Counted from the stretch's first letter, positions 7,951 through 15,694 are shown. The stretch: 18,416 bases of DNA from Thermosulfurimonas sp. (GCA_015487645.1 WFPH01000136.1:1-18416), one strand, 5' to 3'. Notes: generated from the sequence alone by a model not told the origin. Numbers and translations are program-made.

Positions 7951-8307
7951 TTATTCCTGAATCTCGGGCGGCGGCAGATACTCAGACTCCTTGGCCGCCA
8001 TCTCCTTGATCTCCGCGATCTTAGCCAAAACGCCTTCCACCACTTCGGGCCCCAAAGACTTCTTCTCCACTACCTGATTAAAAAGCTCCCGCATAAAGGC
8101 CACCGGCACATCCGTGATGGCTCCCCGGGAGTCCACCCTGGCCGTCTCAAACTCGGCCAGAATCTTATCCTTCAACTCCTCGTTTACCTCCACCTCGAGG
8201 AGCCTGAGCTCGCCCCCGAACATGTATTTAATATGCTCCTCAAGGCCTGTCCCCCTGAGTTTCGCCATCCGATTGTCGTCCAAAAGCACCACCATAAAGT
8301 AGGCCAT
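7951..8307 (-). CDS. Unrecognised 118-residue protein encoded between sat and aprB
   Basis: A small, mostly charged soluble protein with no signal peptide, membrane segment or cysteine. It begins MAYFMVVLLDDNRMAKLRG, a beta strand-like start, followed by alternating helix- and strand-like segments with many Glu, Lys and Leu residues, and ends with a proline-rich tail SEYLPPPEIQE. It has a clear ribosome site (AGGAGGGAGAG before ATG), lies 30 bases after sat, and shares the strand and codon style of its neighbours, so it is a real gene. From memory, sat and aprBA are also separated by a small unnamed reading frame in Archaeoglobus fulgidus; whether the two are homologous cannot be judged here. 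Its place in the pathway suggests an accessory role with Sat or AprBA, but no function can be assigned. Confidence 0.9.
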   Translation of the reverse strand: MAYFMVVLLDDNRMAKLRGTGLEEHIKYMFGGELRLLEVEVNEELKDKILAEFETARVDSRGAITDVPVAFMRELFNQVVEKKSLGPEVVEGVLAKIAEIKEMAAKESEYLPPPEIQE

Positions 8308-8337
8308 CTCTCTCCCTCCTAGCTGATTTTTATCTTC

Positions 8338-9696
8338 TTAGAGGTCCTCCAAGTCGACCTCGAGTTCTTTCTCCTTATTGATCACGTACTTCTCATTACA
8401 GAACGGATACCCGAACTGCTTCCACCACTTGACCACCACCTTGTAGACCTCGGGCCGCATGATAATGCTCGGCGGCTGCACACCCTCGGCCACCATGCCC
8501 CGCAGGAAGCTTCCAGAGAGCTTCTCCCGCTTGTGGCCACAAGTCTCGGAGTAGGCCATCTCCTTACAGGTGGGGCAGTAAGAGAACTCCCGCATATTCT
8601 GGGGCCGGATCTTAAGCCCGTAAGGAACATCCGTGGGAGGGGCCGGGAATCCAAAACTCGGAATACCCTTGGTCCAGAGGATCTGGGTGGCGAACTTGTC
8701 ATAGTATTCACCCACCGCCGCATGGTCACGTCCGAACATGTGATGAGTGCAGCCCATGTTCTGACGGATGATTCCGTGTAGCAGGGACTCAAGCGGATTG
8801 CCGTAACGCATATCCCAGAGCACGATACTCACCAGATGCCGCTCGGGCTTGATGTAACCATACTTATTTACCGCCTCATGGGCCTCCACAATGGCCTCGT
8901 CAGGATAGTCACCGCGCCGCTTCACCCCGATCACGGCGTTGACCAGGATACCGTGACAGGGCTCCACATCCCCGGTAAAGGCCGCACACTTCATGAGGAA
9001 CTCATGCCCCACGTGAGGCACGTTACGGGTCTGATGGTTAATCACCGTACGCCAACCACGCTTCTCGAACTCCTCGCGGGCCTTACGCGGAGGGAACCAG
9101 AATCGATCGAAAGGCGGTTTAAACTTGGGCGGATTGATAATGGTATACTTTCCGGCCAGCACCCAGGGCTGATGGCTCCGGTAAATCACCCAACCCGGAT
9201 GCTTCTTATCAAACTTCTGCTGCACCACCTCGGGGTTGGTCTCCGGATCACCGAAGGTCTTATAGGCGAGTTCCTCGGGATCAATCTCATAAATTTCCTC
9301 AATATCGAGGATGGCAAAAGGCTTGCCCTTCAACGTGAGCCCCAGACGATCACCAGGCTCCACCCCGAGCTTGTTCAGATCATCCTTACTGATGTCAAAA
9401 ATTAGCGGGTAAGGGAAAATCCACTCGTTCAACAGACGCCGCTCTTTGAGAACCCGCTCCACCTCGGCCTGTTTCATAGAACCCTCAACCGGGCTAAAGA
9501 AACCGTAACAGATAGACATAATCTCCCGGTACACGTTGCGCACCGGCACCCCAGTCTCATAATGAAGCGTAGGCTTGATTTCATAGACCGCATTGCAGCT
9601 CTTCCAAATCTTCCTGGCCACCGCTTTGTCTTCGATCACCCTTTCCACCAGACGCCCGCCATGAGGCAGAGGCCGCTCAATCAAAAGACCCGACAT
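8338..9696 (-). CDS. sat: Sulfate adenylyltransferase (ATP sulfurylase), dissimilatory type
   Basis: A 452-residue enzyme that joins sulfate and ATP to give APS and pyrophosphate, the activation step of sulfate reduction, acting in the cytoplasm as a single-chain enzyme. An N-terminal PUA-like domain (about 1-170) precedes the catalytic domain with the nucleotide-binding motif QTRNVPHVGHE (222-232) and GRDHA (322-326). A likely zinc site is formed by C374, C377, C386 and H388, as known in the archaeal and sulfate-reducer enzymes. There is no C-terminal APS-kinase domain. Two starts are possible, GTG at 9699 and ATG at 9696. AAGGAGG sits only about 3 bases from the GTG and 6 from the ATG, so the ATG is preferred. 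It is the first gene of the cluster, behind a good promoter. Confidence 0.96.
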   Translation of the reverse strand: MSGLLIERPLPHGGRLVERVIEDKAVARKIWKSCNAVYEIKPTLHYETGVPVRNVYREIMSICYGFFSPVEGSMKQAEVERVLKERRLLNEWIFPYPLIFDISKDDLNKLGVEPGDRLGLTLKGKPFAILDIEEIYEIDPEELAYKTFGDPETNPEVVQQKFDKKHPGWVIYRSHQPWVLAGKYTIINPPKFKPPFDRFWFPPRKAREEFEKRGWRTVINHQTRNVPHVGHEFLMKCAAFTGDVEPCHGILVNAVIGVKRRGDYPDEAIVEAHEAVNKYGYIKPERHLVSIVLWDMRYGNPLESLLHGIIRQNMGCTHHMFGRDHAAVGEYYDKFATQILWTKGIPSFGFPAPPTDVPYGLKIRPQNMREFSYCPTCKEMAYSETCGHKREKLSGSFLRGMVAEGVQPPSIIMRPEVYKVVVKWWKQFGYPFCNEKYVINKEKELEVDLEDL

Positions 9697-9758
9697 CACA
9701 CACCTCCTTCTCAGACTTTATTTGGAAATCTCGTAGAGACCCCATGCTGTTTTTCCCG

Positions 9759-9788
9759 GTTATAGAATCAGATGGCCCGGTTTGTCAA
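9759..9788 (-). promoter_or_regulatory. Promoter for sat and the downstream sulfate-reduction genes
   Basis: On the minus strand an exact TTGACA (9788-9783) is followed after 18 bases by TATAAC (9764-9759); CTATAA at 17 bases is an alternative reading. The leader before sat is then roughly 55 bases. This is the best promoter-like sequence in the sat-mobA divergent gap. Confidence 0.7.
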
Positions 9789-9841
9789 GACGCAATTCTC
9801 GGCCTTATGGCAAGTTTTTCAAAATTTGCTAAAAAATTCCC

Positions 9842-10465
9842 ATGCAGAGAAAAACAATCGGATTAATACTTGCCGGAGGCCTGGCCCGACGTTTTGGAGG
9901 GGGGAAAGCCCTGGCCCATCTTCAAGGCAAACCCCTTATCCTCTGGGTAAAAGAAGCCCTAGAGCCTTTCTGCAATGAAATATGGCTTTCTTTAAGAAGT
10001 CCGGGGCAACCCGAAGTCTCCTTAAAAACCCATTTTGAACGCACGATTTGGGACCTTTTTCCCGGACAAGGCCCCCTTTCGGGTCTCCTGTCAGCCCTGA
10101 AAGGGCTTTCGCCGAAAGAAATCCTCCTGGCGGCCACCTGCGATCAGCCCTTATTGCAGCCCCGGCTTCTCCAAAAATTGATAGCCGCTTTTCTAGAAGG
10201 CTCTTACTGGGTCGGATTCTGTCTCAACCAGAAAGGAGCTCCCGAACCATTTCCCGGTCTCTACCACCCAGAGGTTAAAGACTCTCTCGAAAGATATCTC
10301 CTTTCGGGAAGAAGATCGGTCAGAGGCTGGCTGGAGGAGCTCCCATCCGAGAAAATCCTTGGCTTTTCCTTTGAAAGCTGGTATCCTTTAGATAATCAGG
10401 CTCTGAGCTTCCTGAATGTCAACTTCAGGGAGGATCTCAGCCAACTGGAGAGGCTTTTAAATTGA
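9842..10465 (+). CDS. mobA: Molybdenum cofactor guanylyltransferase
   Basis: A 207-residue cytoplasmic nucleotidyltransferase that adds GMP to molybdopterin to make the guanine dinucleotide form used by formate dehydrogenases and similar enzymes. Seen: the N-terminal signature LILAGGLARRFGGGKAL (8-24) with a catalytic lysine, the GPLSGL loop (77-82), and TCDQP with the metal-binding aspartate D101. The start is fixed by the family's usual spacing before LAGG, yet there is no recognisable ribosome site upstream, only an A/T-rich stretch. Its stop overlaps the TTG start of the next gene (TTGA). It is the first gene of a three-gene plus-strand run that diverges from sat. Confidence 0.88.
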   Translation: MQRKTIGLILAGGLARRFGGGKALAHLQGKPLILWVKEALEPFCNEIWLSLRSPGQPEVSLKTHFERTIWDLFPGQGPLSGLLSALKGLSPKEILLAATCDQPLLQPRLLQKLIAAFLEGSYWVGFCLNQKGAPEPFPGLYHPEVKDSLERYLLSGRRSVRGWLEELPSEKILGFSFESWYPLDNQALSFLNVNFREDLSQLERLLN

Positions 10466-11592
10466 AACGCTCTTGCGTACTATGTATCGATGACGACCCC
10501 ACCATCCTTGAATTGCTGGGCGACTATCTGGAGGCTCTGGGCTATGAGACTTTAAGGGCTCCCAACGGTGAAAAAGGGCTGGAATTGGCCCGGCAACATC
10601 TCCCGGATCTTATCCTTCTGGATGTCATGATGCCCGGACTTTCGGGTTTTGAGGTCTGTCGAGAGCTTAAAAAAGATTCGACCACCCGGGACATCCCGGT
10701 AGTAATGGTCACGGCCCTGGGGGAGATCGAGGACCGGGTACAGGCCCTGGAGGCCGGAGCCGACGATTTCCTTACCAAGCCGGTGGCTTTGCCGGAGCTC
10801 AAGGCCCGGGTGAAATCCCTTCTGGAGGTCAAGGCTTACCGAGATCACCTCAAGCGGCACAAAGAAGCTCTGGAAAAGGAGGTGGCCTTAAAAACTCAGG
10901 AATTACAGAAGGCCTTCGAAGCCTTGAGAAAGGCCCACCAAAAGATCAAAGACCTCTCCCTGGAAGTCATCTTGCGTCTCTCCCGGGCCGCCGAATATCG
11001 CGATGAACATACCGGGGAGCACATTCGCCGGATGGCCCACTATTCCGCTCTGGTAGCCCGCAAACTGGGGCTGAATGAGGAAGCGGTGGAAAGCATCCTC
11101 TACGCGGCTCCTCTCCATGATATCGGAAAAATCGGCATCCCGGATCAGATCCTCTTAAAACCCGGCCCCTTAGATGAAAAAGAATGGGAGATCATGAAAA
11201 AACACACCGAGATCGGAGCCGAAATCCTCCGGGGAACCCAAAGCGGTTTCGTTAAAGTAGGAGAAATTGTGGCCCTCTACCACCATGAAAGATGGGACGG
11301 GCAAGGGTATCCGCGAGGTCTCAAAGGAACGGAAATCCCTTTAGCGGCTCGCATCGTGGCCGTGGCCGACGTCTTCGACGCTCTCACCAGCGACCGTCCC
11401 TATCGCAAGGCCTTCTCGGTAGAAGAAGCCTTTCAAATCATAGAAGAAGGGCTGGGAAGCCAGTTCGATCCCCAGGTGGGAAAGGCCTTTTTGGAATCCC
11501 GGAAAGAAATCCTCCGCATTAAAGAAACCTTCCAGGATCATGAAGTCTCAAAACTTTATCAATTAGTAAAGAGCTTACACAAATCCCGGTGA
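10462..11592 (+). CDS. Response regulator with HD-GYP cyclic-di-GMP phosphodiesterase domain
   Basis: A 376-residue two-domain regulator. The N-terminal receiver has the acidic cluster D10-D12, phosphoacceptor D54 (LLDVMMPG), T84 and K106. A coiled coil (about 120-170) links it to an HD-GYP domain with EHTGEH, H219-D220 (HDIGKIGIPD), HH at 274-275 and G282-Y283-P284. All expected metal and catalytic residues are present, so it should hydrolyse cyclic-di-GMP when phosphorylated, as RpfG does. The start is TTG, overlapping the mobA stop, with GGAGAGG upstream. The stop overlaps the GTG start of the histidine kinase by 4 bases (GTGA), which strongly suggests that the kinase is its partner. Confidence 0.92.
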   Translation: MKRSCVLCIDDDPTILELLGDYLEALGYETLRAPNGEKGLELARQHLPDLILLDVMMPGLSGFEVCRELKKDSTTRDIPVVMVTALGEIEDRVQALEAGADDFLTKPVALPELKARVKSLLEVKAYRDHLKRHKEALEKEVALKTQELQKAFEALRKAHQKIKDLSLEVILRLSRAAEYRDEHTGEHIRRMAHYSALVARKLGLNEEAVESILYAAPLHDIGKIGIPDQILLKPGPLDEKEWEIMKKHTEIGAEILRGTQSGFVKVGEIVALYHHERWDGQGYPRGLKGTEIPLAARIVAVADVFDALTSDRPYRKAFSVEEAFQIIEEGLGSQFDPQVGKAFLESRKEILRIKETFQDHEVSKLYQLVKSLHKSR

Positions 11593-13586
11593 AAAGGACA
11601 TCCCTTATCCCAGAGGAATACGAAGTTCTGAACAATATTCTCGAAGAATTAGATCAGTCCCCGGGCTTATTTTTCAACCGAATTTGTGAAATTATTCGGG
11701 AAAAAAGTCGAGCCGATCTGGTTTGGTTGGGTTTTTTAGATAAAGATGGCTCGGTGAAACCCAAGGCCTATTCCGGAAAATTTTTTGCCTACCTCAAGGA
11801 TCTACGGATCAATGTCTTCCATCCTCAACTCTCCCGAGGGCCTACCGGGCAGGCCATCCTTGAAAAAGAACCGAGGGTGGAGTCTGATATTTCTACTTCC
11901 TCGACCTATGCTCCCTGGCGAGAACGGGCTCTTTATTTCGGTTTCAAGTCCTCTCTCGCCCTGCCCCTCATCTATCAGAAAAAGGTTTTCGGAACCCTCA
12001 ACCTCTATTCCTTAGAAAAAAACTTCTTTGATCCCCAGAAAATTTTCGAACTGAAACATTGCGCCCAACAGGTAGCCCTGGCTATAAAAATCTATGAACG
12101 TTTTGAAAAACTGGGACGGGACAATCATGTTCTCAAACACCGTTTAGAACAACTGGACCGCGAACTTAAGGAAAAAGAACTCCATCTCAAACACCTGGAA
12201 GAATCCAGAGATCGCTGGCTGGCCCTTTTAGGACACGAGTTGAGAACCCCCCTCACCTCCATTCTGGGTTTTTCAGAAATGTTGCTTTCCGGCCTTTTTG
12301 GCAAGCCTACGGAAAAACAGATCCGATACCTTAAACACATCAAAAAAAACGCCGAATTTATCCTGCATATCCTAGAGGAACTCCAAAAACTAGCTCGGTT
12401 CAAATACAATCGGTCCCTTTCCTCGGAAGTTTTTTCTCTAAAAGAGGTAGTCCAAAGTACAATTTTTCTTTTAACCGAAAAAATTAACGAAAAAGAAGCC
12501 CAAATAAAAACCGATTATGAAGAAAAATTCAAAATAAAGGGTCAAAGTCATATTGTTCAAGAAGTTATTTTTAATCTTCTTTCAAACGCCTTAAAATTCA
12601 GCCCTCAGGGGGGAAAGATTTTCCTTCGGGCTCGTAAAGAGACAGACCTTAGAAAAAGAAGCTGGGTAGCGCTAGAGATTGTAGATGAAGGGCCGGGCAT
12701 AAAACCTGCGGATTACTATCGCATCTTCAAGCCTTTCGTGCAAGCCGGAGAGTTTTACACCGAAAAACCCATGGGCTTGGGTTTGGGGCTCAGTCTTTCA
12801 CGGGAACTGGTCGAGAATCAAGGGGGCGTGCTTCTGGCTTTGCCTTCCGCCGAAGGAGGCCATTTTACCATCTTCCTCCCGGAAACACCGCTAAAAGAGC
12901 GGAAAGATATCGAGATTCTTCTCCTGGAACCTCGGGCCGAAGTAGTCTATCGTCTGGCTTTGATCTTTGCGGGAGAAGGTTTCCGTAGCACGGCTTTTCC
13001 CGACAAAGAGCCCCTTCTAACAACCCTTAAGGAAGAAAAAGGAACCTTTGTGTTAGCTCTCGATCCCTGGGAACATCCCCGAGAAGCCCGGGAGCTTTTT
13101 CTTTCTCTGGAAAGAGAAGATCTCTTCTTTCCCACCTTTCTCTATCGGGCCGAAGGTCAATCGTTAAAGTTAGCCCTAACCGCCCATTTCTTCTGTCTTA
13201 GACCCCTTAATTTTCCCTACTTAAGAAAACTCCGGAGAAACTATTTGGGTCTTTTCGAAACCTTACCCTCGCGGGTCTTCTTGGGAGCCAGACCTCATTT
13301 AGCTTGGGAAGCCCAGAGATTGCTTTCGGCCTTAGACCTGGAGTTGGTCTCTCATCCCGGAGAGGCCGAGGTAGTAGCCCTGGACTTAGGATTGACGGCG
13401 GAAGAGCTTCTGCAAATCGTAAAGCAAACCGGATCGAACAAGCCTATTTTTATGAACTTTTCGGACAGCGGCCTCCGTAAGCCAGAGATCATTGATGACC
13501 TACCCCCAGAGGAAGTCCTAAAGGAGATTGGTCGTCTACTGCTGGGTCTCAAATCGAAAGTAAGCCGCGCAGGAGCCCTCGCTTGA
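11589..13586 (+). CDS. GAF-domain histidine kinase with two degenerate receiver-like domains
   Basis: A 665-residue soluble sensor kinase. Visible in order: a GAF-like sensor (about 20-175), a charged coiled coil (about 176-208), a HisKA dimerisation domain with the phosphorylated H216 in GHELRTPLTSILGFSE, and an ATPase domain with N329/N333, DEGPGI (366-371) and GLGLGLSLS (396-404). After the kinase core come about 225 more residues that look like two receiver folds. The first runs from about 440, with E447 where the acidic pair should be, D492 near the phosphoacceptor position and R538 in place of the lysine. The second runs from about 562, with D599 as a possible acceptor. Neither has a full receiver active site. 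The start GTG overlaps the regulator's stop. Parts of the gene are more A/T-rich than its neighbours. The 3' end overlaps hypD on the other strand by 51 bases. Confidence 0.88.
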   Translation: MKRTSLIPEEYEVLNNILEELDQSPGLFFNRICEIIREKSRADLVWLGFLDKDGSVKPKAYSGKFFAYLKDLRINVFHPQLSRGPTGQAILEKEPRVESDISTSSTYAPWRERALYFGFKSSLALPLIYQKKVFGTLNLYSLEKNFFDPQKIFELKHCAQQVALAIKIYERFEKLGRDNHVLKHRLEQLDRELKEKELHLKHLEESRDRWLALLGHELRTPLTSILGFSEMLLSGLFGKPTEKQIRYLKHIKKNAEFILHILEELQKLARFKYNRSLSSEVFSLKEVVQSTIFLLTEKINEKEAQIKTDYEEKFKIKGQSHIVQEVIFNLLSNALKFSPQGGKIFLRARKETDLRKRSWVALEIVDEGPGIKPADYYRIFKPFVQAGEFYTEKPMGLGLGLSLSRELVENQGGVLLALPSAEGGHFTIFLPETPLKERKDIEILLLEPRAEVVYRLALIFAGEGFRSTAFPDKEPLLTTLKEEKGTFVLALDPWEHPREARELFLSLEREDLFFPTFLYRAEGQSLKLALTAHFFCLRPLNFPYLRKLRRNYLGLFETLPSRVFLGARPHLAWEAQRLLSALDLELVSHPGEAEVVALDLGLTAEELLQIVKQTGSNKPIFMNFSDSGLRKPEIIDDLPPEEVLKEIGRLLLGLKSKVSRAGALA

Positions 13587-14555
13587 AACCATGCACGGAC
13601 CGTGAGGGGTCTCGGGAGTACACACCTTAGCAAAGAGGGGGCATTCGGTAGGCCGGAGACGGCCTTTCAGAACCTCTCCACAGCGGCAACCGGGAGGCTC
13701 CGGAAGGGGGGCAAGCGAGAGCCCGAAAAATCTTTCGGCCGAGAGTTCTTCATAATCCTCAGCCAGAGAGAGTTTACTTCCCGGAATAGTTCCTAGCCCC
13801 CGCCAGCGTCCTTCGGCTGGCCGGAAGATTTCCTGAATGATCCTTTTGCCCCAGGGGTTTCCCTCCGGGTGGACCACCCGGGTATACTGGATCTCAATTC
13901 TGGGGCGAGATTCTTTGATCAACTTAAGGAGAAGAAGGATCCCCTCCAAGATATCCCGGGGTTCAAAACCGGTAATCACGCCCGGCAGACCGAATTCTTG
14001 AGGGATAAATTCGTAAGGACGGCTTCCGATAACGGTGCTCACATGTCCGGGTAAGATGAGACCGTGGAGGTTGAGTTCCGGATCGGAAAGGAGAACTCTC
14101 AGCGTCGGGGGCATGAGCCTCAAGGACGAAAAGAAAAAGAAATTTTTAAGCCCTCGCCTGCGGGCCTCGAGAACCGCCACCGCATGGGCCGGGGCCGTAG
14201 TCTCAAATCCCACTCCGGCTAAGACCACCTTCTTGTTCGGCTTACCTTCGGCCTCCCGCACGGCATCCATGGGGGAATATATGATCCGAACCTCGGCCCC
14301 ACGCGCCCGAGCTTCCTTGAGAGATCCTCTGGAGCCAGGAACTTTGATCAAATCCCCGAACACACAAAGGATCACTCCGGGCTCCTCGGCCAGCCGGATG
14401 AGAAAATCGATCTCCTCCTGGGGCATCACACACACCGGACACCCCGGCCCAGAGAGAAGGTTAACCTCCGGAGGCAACACACTCCGAAGCCCAAAACGGA
14501 AAATATTGACCGTATGGGTTCCACAGACCTCCATGAGATTGTAGGTTTCAGCCAT
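13536..14555 (-). CDS. hypD: Hydrogenase maturation protein HypD
   Basis: A 339-residue iron-sulfur protein that, with HypC, assembles the Fe(CN)2CO group of [NiFe]-hydrogenases. Seen: MEVCGTHTVNIF (C11), GPGCPVC (C39, C42), GVGFETTAPAHA, LPGHVSTVIG, TGFEPRDIL, and the C-terminal cysteine set CRCGEVL, TECPLFAKVC and GPCMVSSEGSCAAYFRF, which holds the [4Fe-4S] cluster. Only 7 residues precede MEVCG, against about 37 in the E. coli protein, and an in-frame stop lies two codons upstream of the ATG, so no longer start exists. The start shares TGATG with the DUF72 stop, so the two are translated together. No other hyp gene or hydrogenase gene is in the window. The C-terminus overlaps the kinase gene on the opposite strand. 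Confidence 0.93.
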   Translation of the reverse strand: MAETYNLMEVCGTHTVNIFRFGLRSVLPPEVNLLSGPGCPVCVMPQEEIDFLIRLAEEPGVILCVFGDLIKVPGSRGSLKEARARGAEVRIIYSPMDAVREAEGKPNKKVVLAGVGFETTAPAHAVAVLEARRRGLKNFFFFSSLRLMPPTLRVLLSDPELNLHGLILPGHVSTVIGSRPYEFIPQEFGLPGVITGFEPRDILEGILLLLKLIKESRPRIEIQYTRVVHPEGNPWGKRIIQEIFRPAEGRWRGLGTIPGSKLSLAEDYEELSAERFFGLSLAPLPEPPGCRCGEVLKGRLRPTECPLFAKVCTPETPHGPCMVSSEGSCAAYFRFETQQ

Positions 14556-15334
14556 CAGTCAAGAGGCCTCCTGCTCAAGATCTTCAGGGCCTCCTCCGGC
14601 AGGGATCTTACCGGAAGGCCCAAAATCCTCTTTAATCGAAGGGCATTTTCTGGAGCCCACCCTAGGGCATCATTATCAAAATAAACATAGACCTTTTTGA
14701 CCGGGAAGCCCCTAATTCTTCGGGCCCATTCTTGAAGTTCCTCTTCCGTATAACAGGACCGATAAAGTCTCCGAGAACCGTGCAGGCGGATATAACTAAA
14801 ATCGGCCGTGGTGGCAAAGAAAAGAGAGGGGTGGCGTCCGGCAGTATCGGAAAGACAAAGGGCCACCCCTCGGCTGCGAAGCTGATCGAGAAAGGTCTCC
14901 TGATGGAAACTAGGGTGGCGAACCTCAAGAGCCAGAGGAAACTCTCGCGGGAGAGCCCAGAGGAAATCCTCCAAAAGATCGGGATCGTACTCGAGATTCG
15001 GAGGAAGTTGAAAAAGAACCGGCCCCAATTTGGGATAAAGAGGCTCGAGGCTTTCATAAAACCGTTTAAGGGAATCCGTAACCCCTTTCAGCCTTTTCAC
15101 ATGCGTAATGTAACGGTTGGCCTTGACCGCGAAGACAAACCCTTCAGGGGTTTCCTCGACCCACCGTCTTAAGGTCTCTGGCTTTAAGGTGCCATAAAAG
15201 GTAGCGTTCACCTCCGAGGTGTCAAAGTACCGGGCATAGTAAGTCAACCACTTTCGAACGGGTAATTTTTCGGGATAAAATACGCCCCGCCAATGGCGGT
15301 AATGCCATCCTGAGGTACCGATACGGATCTCCAT
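14555..15334 (-). CDS. DUF72 (YecE-like) family protein
   Basis: A 259-residue protein with the TIM-barrel look of the DUF72 family. It opens with the signature IRIGTSGWHYRHWRGVFYP and carries the family blocks EVNATFYG (about 41-48), FAVKANRYITH, LFQLPPNLEYD, ALEVRHPSFH, and a C-terminal YVYFDNDALGWAPENA. The length is close to the family norm. Its biochemical function is unknown, and nothing here fixes it. The ATG has a GGGGGAG site and diverges from rpsT across a gap of only 66 bases. Its stop overlaps the hypD start (TGATG), so the pair is probably one operon. A TATAAT on the minus strand (15362-15357) may be its -10 box, without a good -35. Confidence 0.9.
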   Translation of the reverse strand: MEIRIGTSGWHYRHWRGVFYPEKLPVRKWLTYYARYFDTSEVNATFYGTLKPETLRRWVEETPEGFVFAVKANRYITHVKRLKGVTDSLKRFYESLEPLYPKLGPVLFQLPPNLEYDPDLLEDFLWALPREFPLALEVRHPSFHQETFLDQLRSRGVALCLSDTAGRHPSLFFATTADFSYIRLHGSRRLYRSCYTEEELQEWARRIRGFPVKKVYVYFDNDALGWAPENALRLKRILGLPVRSLPEEALKILSRRPLD

Positions 15335-15335
15335 A

Positions 15336-15364
15336 TTGACACTCCCCCAAAAGGAAATTATAGA
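15336..15364 (+). promoter_or_regulatory. Promoter for rpsT and tRNA-Ala
   Basis: An exact TTGACA (15336-15341), a 17-base spacer and TATAGA (15359-15364) give a strong sigma-70 promoter. The predicted start is near 15371, about 30 bases before rpsT. The -10 region is nearly symmetrical: read on the minus strand it contains TATAAT (15362-15357) facing the DUF72 gene. Confidence 0.85.
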
Positions 15365-15400
15365 TTTGAGTGCCGAATATACTAGAGGGAGGGATTAGTC

Positions 15401-15685
15401 TTGCCGCTGCATAGATCTGCTGCCAAGGCTCTGAGACAGAGTGAAAAGCGTCGCCTGCGCAACAAGGCTATTAAGACCAGGGTAAAGACGGCCACAAAGA
15501 AGTTTTTGAAAACACTAGAAGAAGGAGACCTGGCGAAGGCGGAGCAGGCCTTTCGGGAGGCTCAGAGCATTATTCAGCGGGCGGTTTCCAAAGGAACTCT
15601 TCATTGGCGCACGGCTGCCCGGAAGATTTCCCGGCTGGCGGCCAAACTCAACGCCAAAAAGGCCGCCCTTTCTGGCCAGGCCTAA
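15401..15685 (+). CDS. rpsT: Small ribosomal subunit protein S20
   Basis: A 94-residue basic protein of the 30S subunit that binds 16S rRNA. It shows the S20 pattern: an N-terminal lysine/arginine-rich helix with SAAKALRQSEKRRLRNKAIK, then KTRVKTATKKF, then GTLHWRTAARKISRLAAKLN, matching the usual IHKNTAARKKSRL block. The start is TTG, supported by an AGAGGGAGGG site 7-8 bases upstream; a non-ATG start is common for this gene and can limit expression. tRNA-Ala begins nine bases after the stop with no room for a promoter. Confidence 0.95.
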   Translation: MPLHRSAAKALRQSEKRRLRNKAIKTRVKTATKKFLKTLEEGDLAKAEQAFREAQSIIQRAVSKGTLHWRTAARKISRLAAKLNAKKAALSGQA

Positions 15686-15694
15686 ATTTTAGGT

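Noticed and set aside
9697..9699. GTG as the start of sat
   Set aside because: It lies only about 3 bases from AAGGAGG, while the ATG immediately after it has better spacing.
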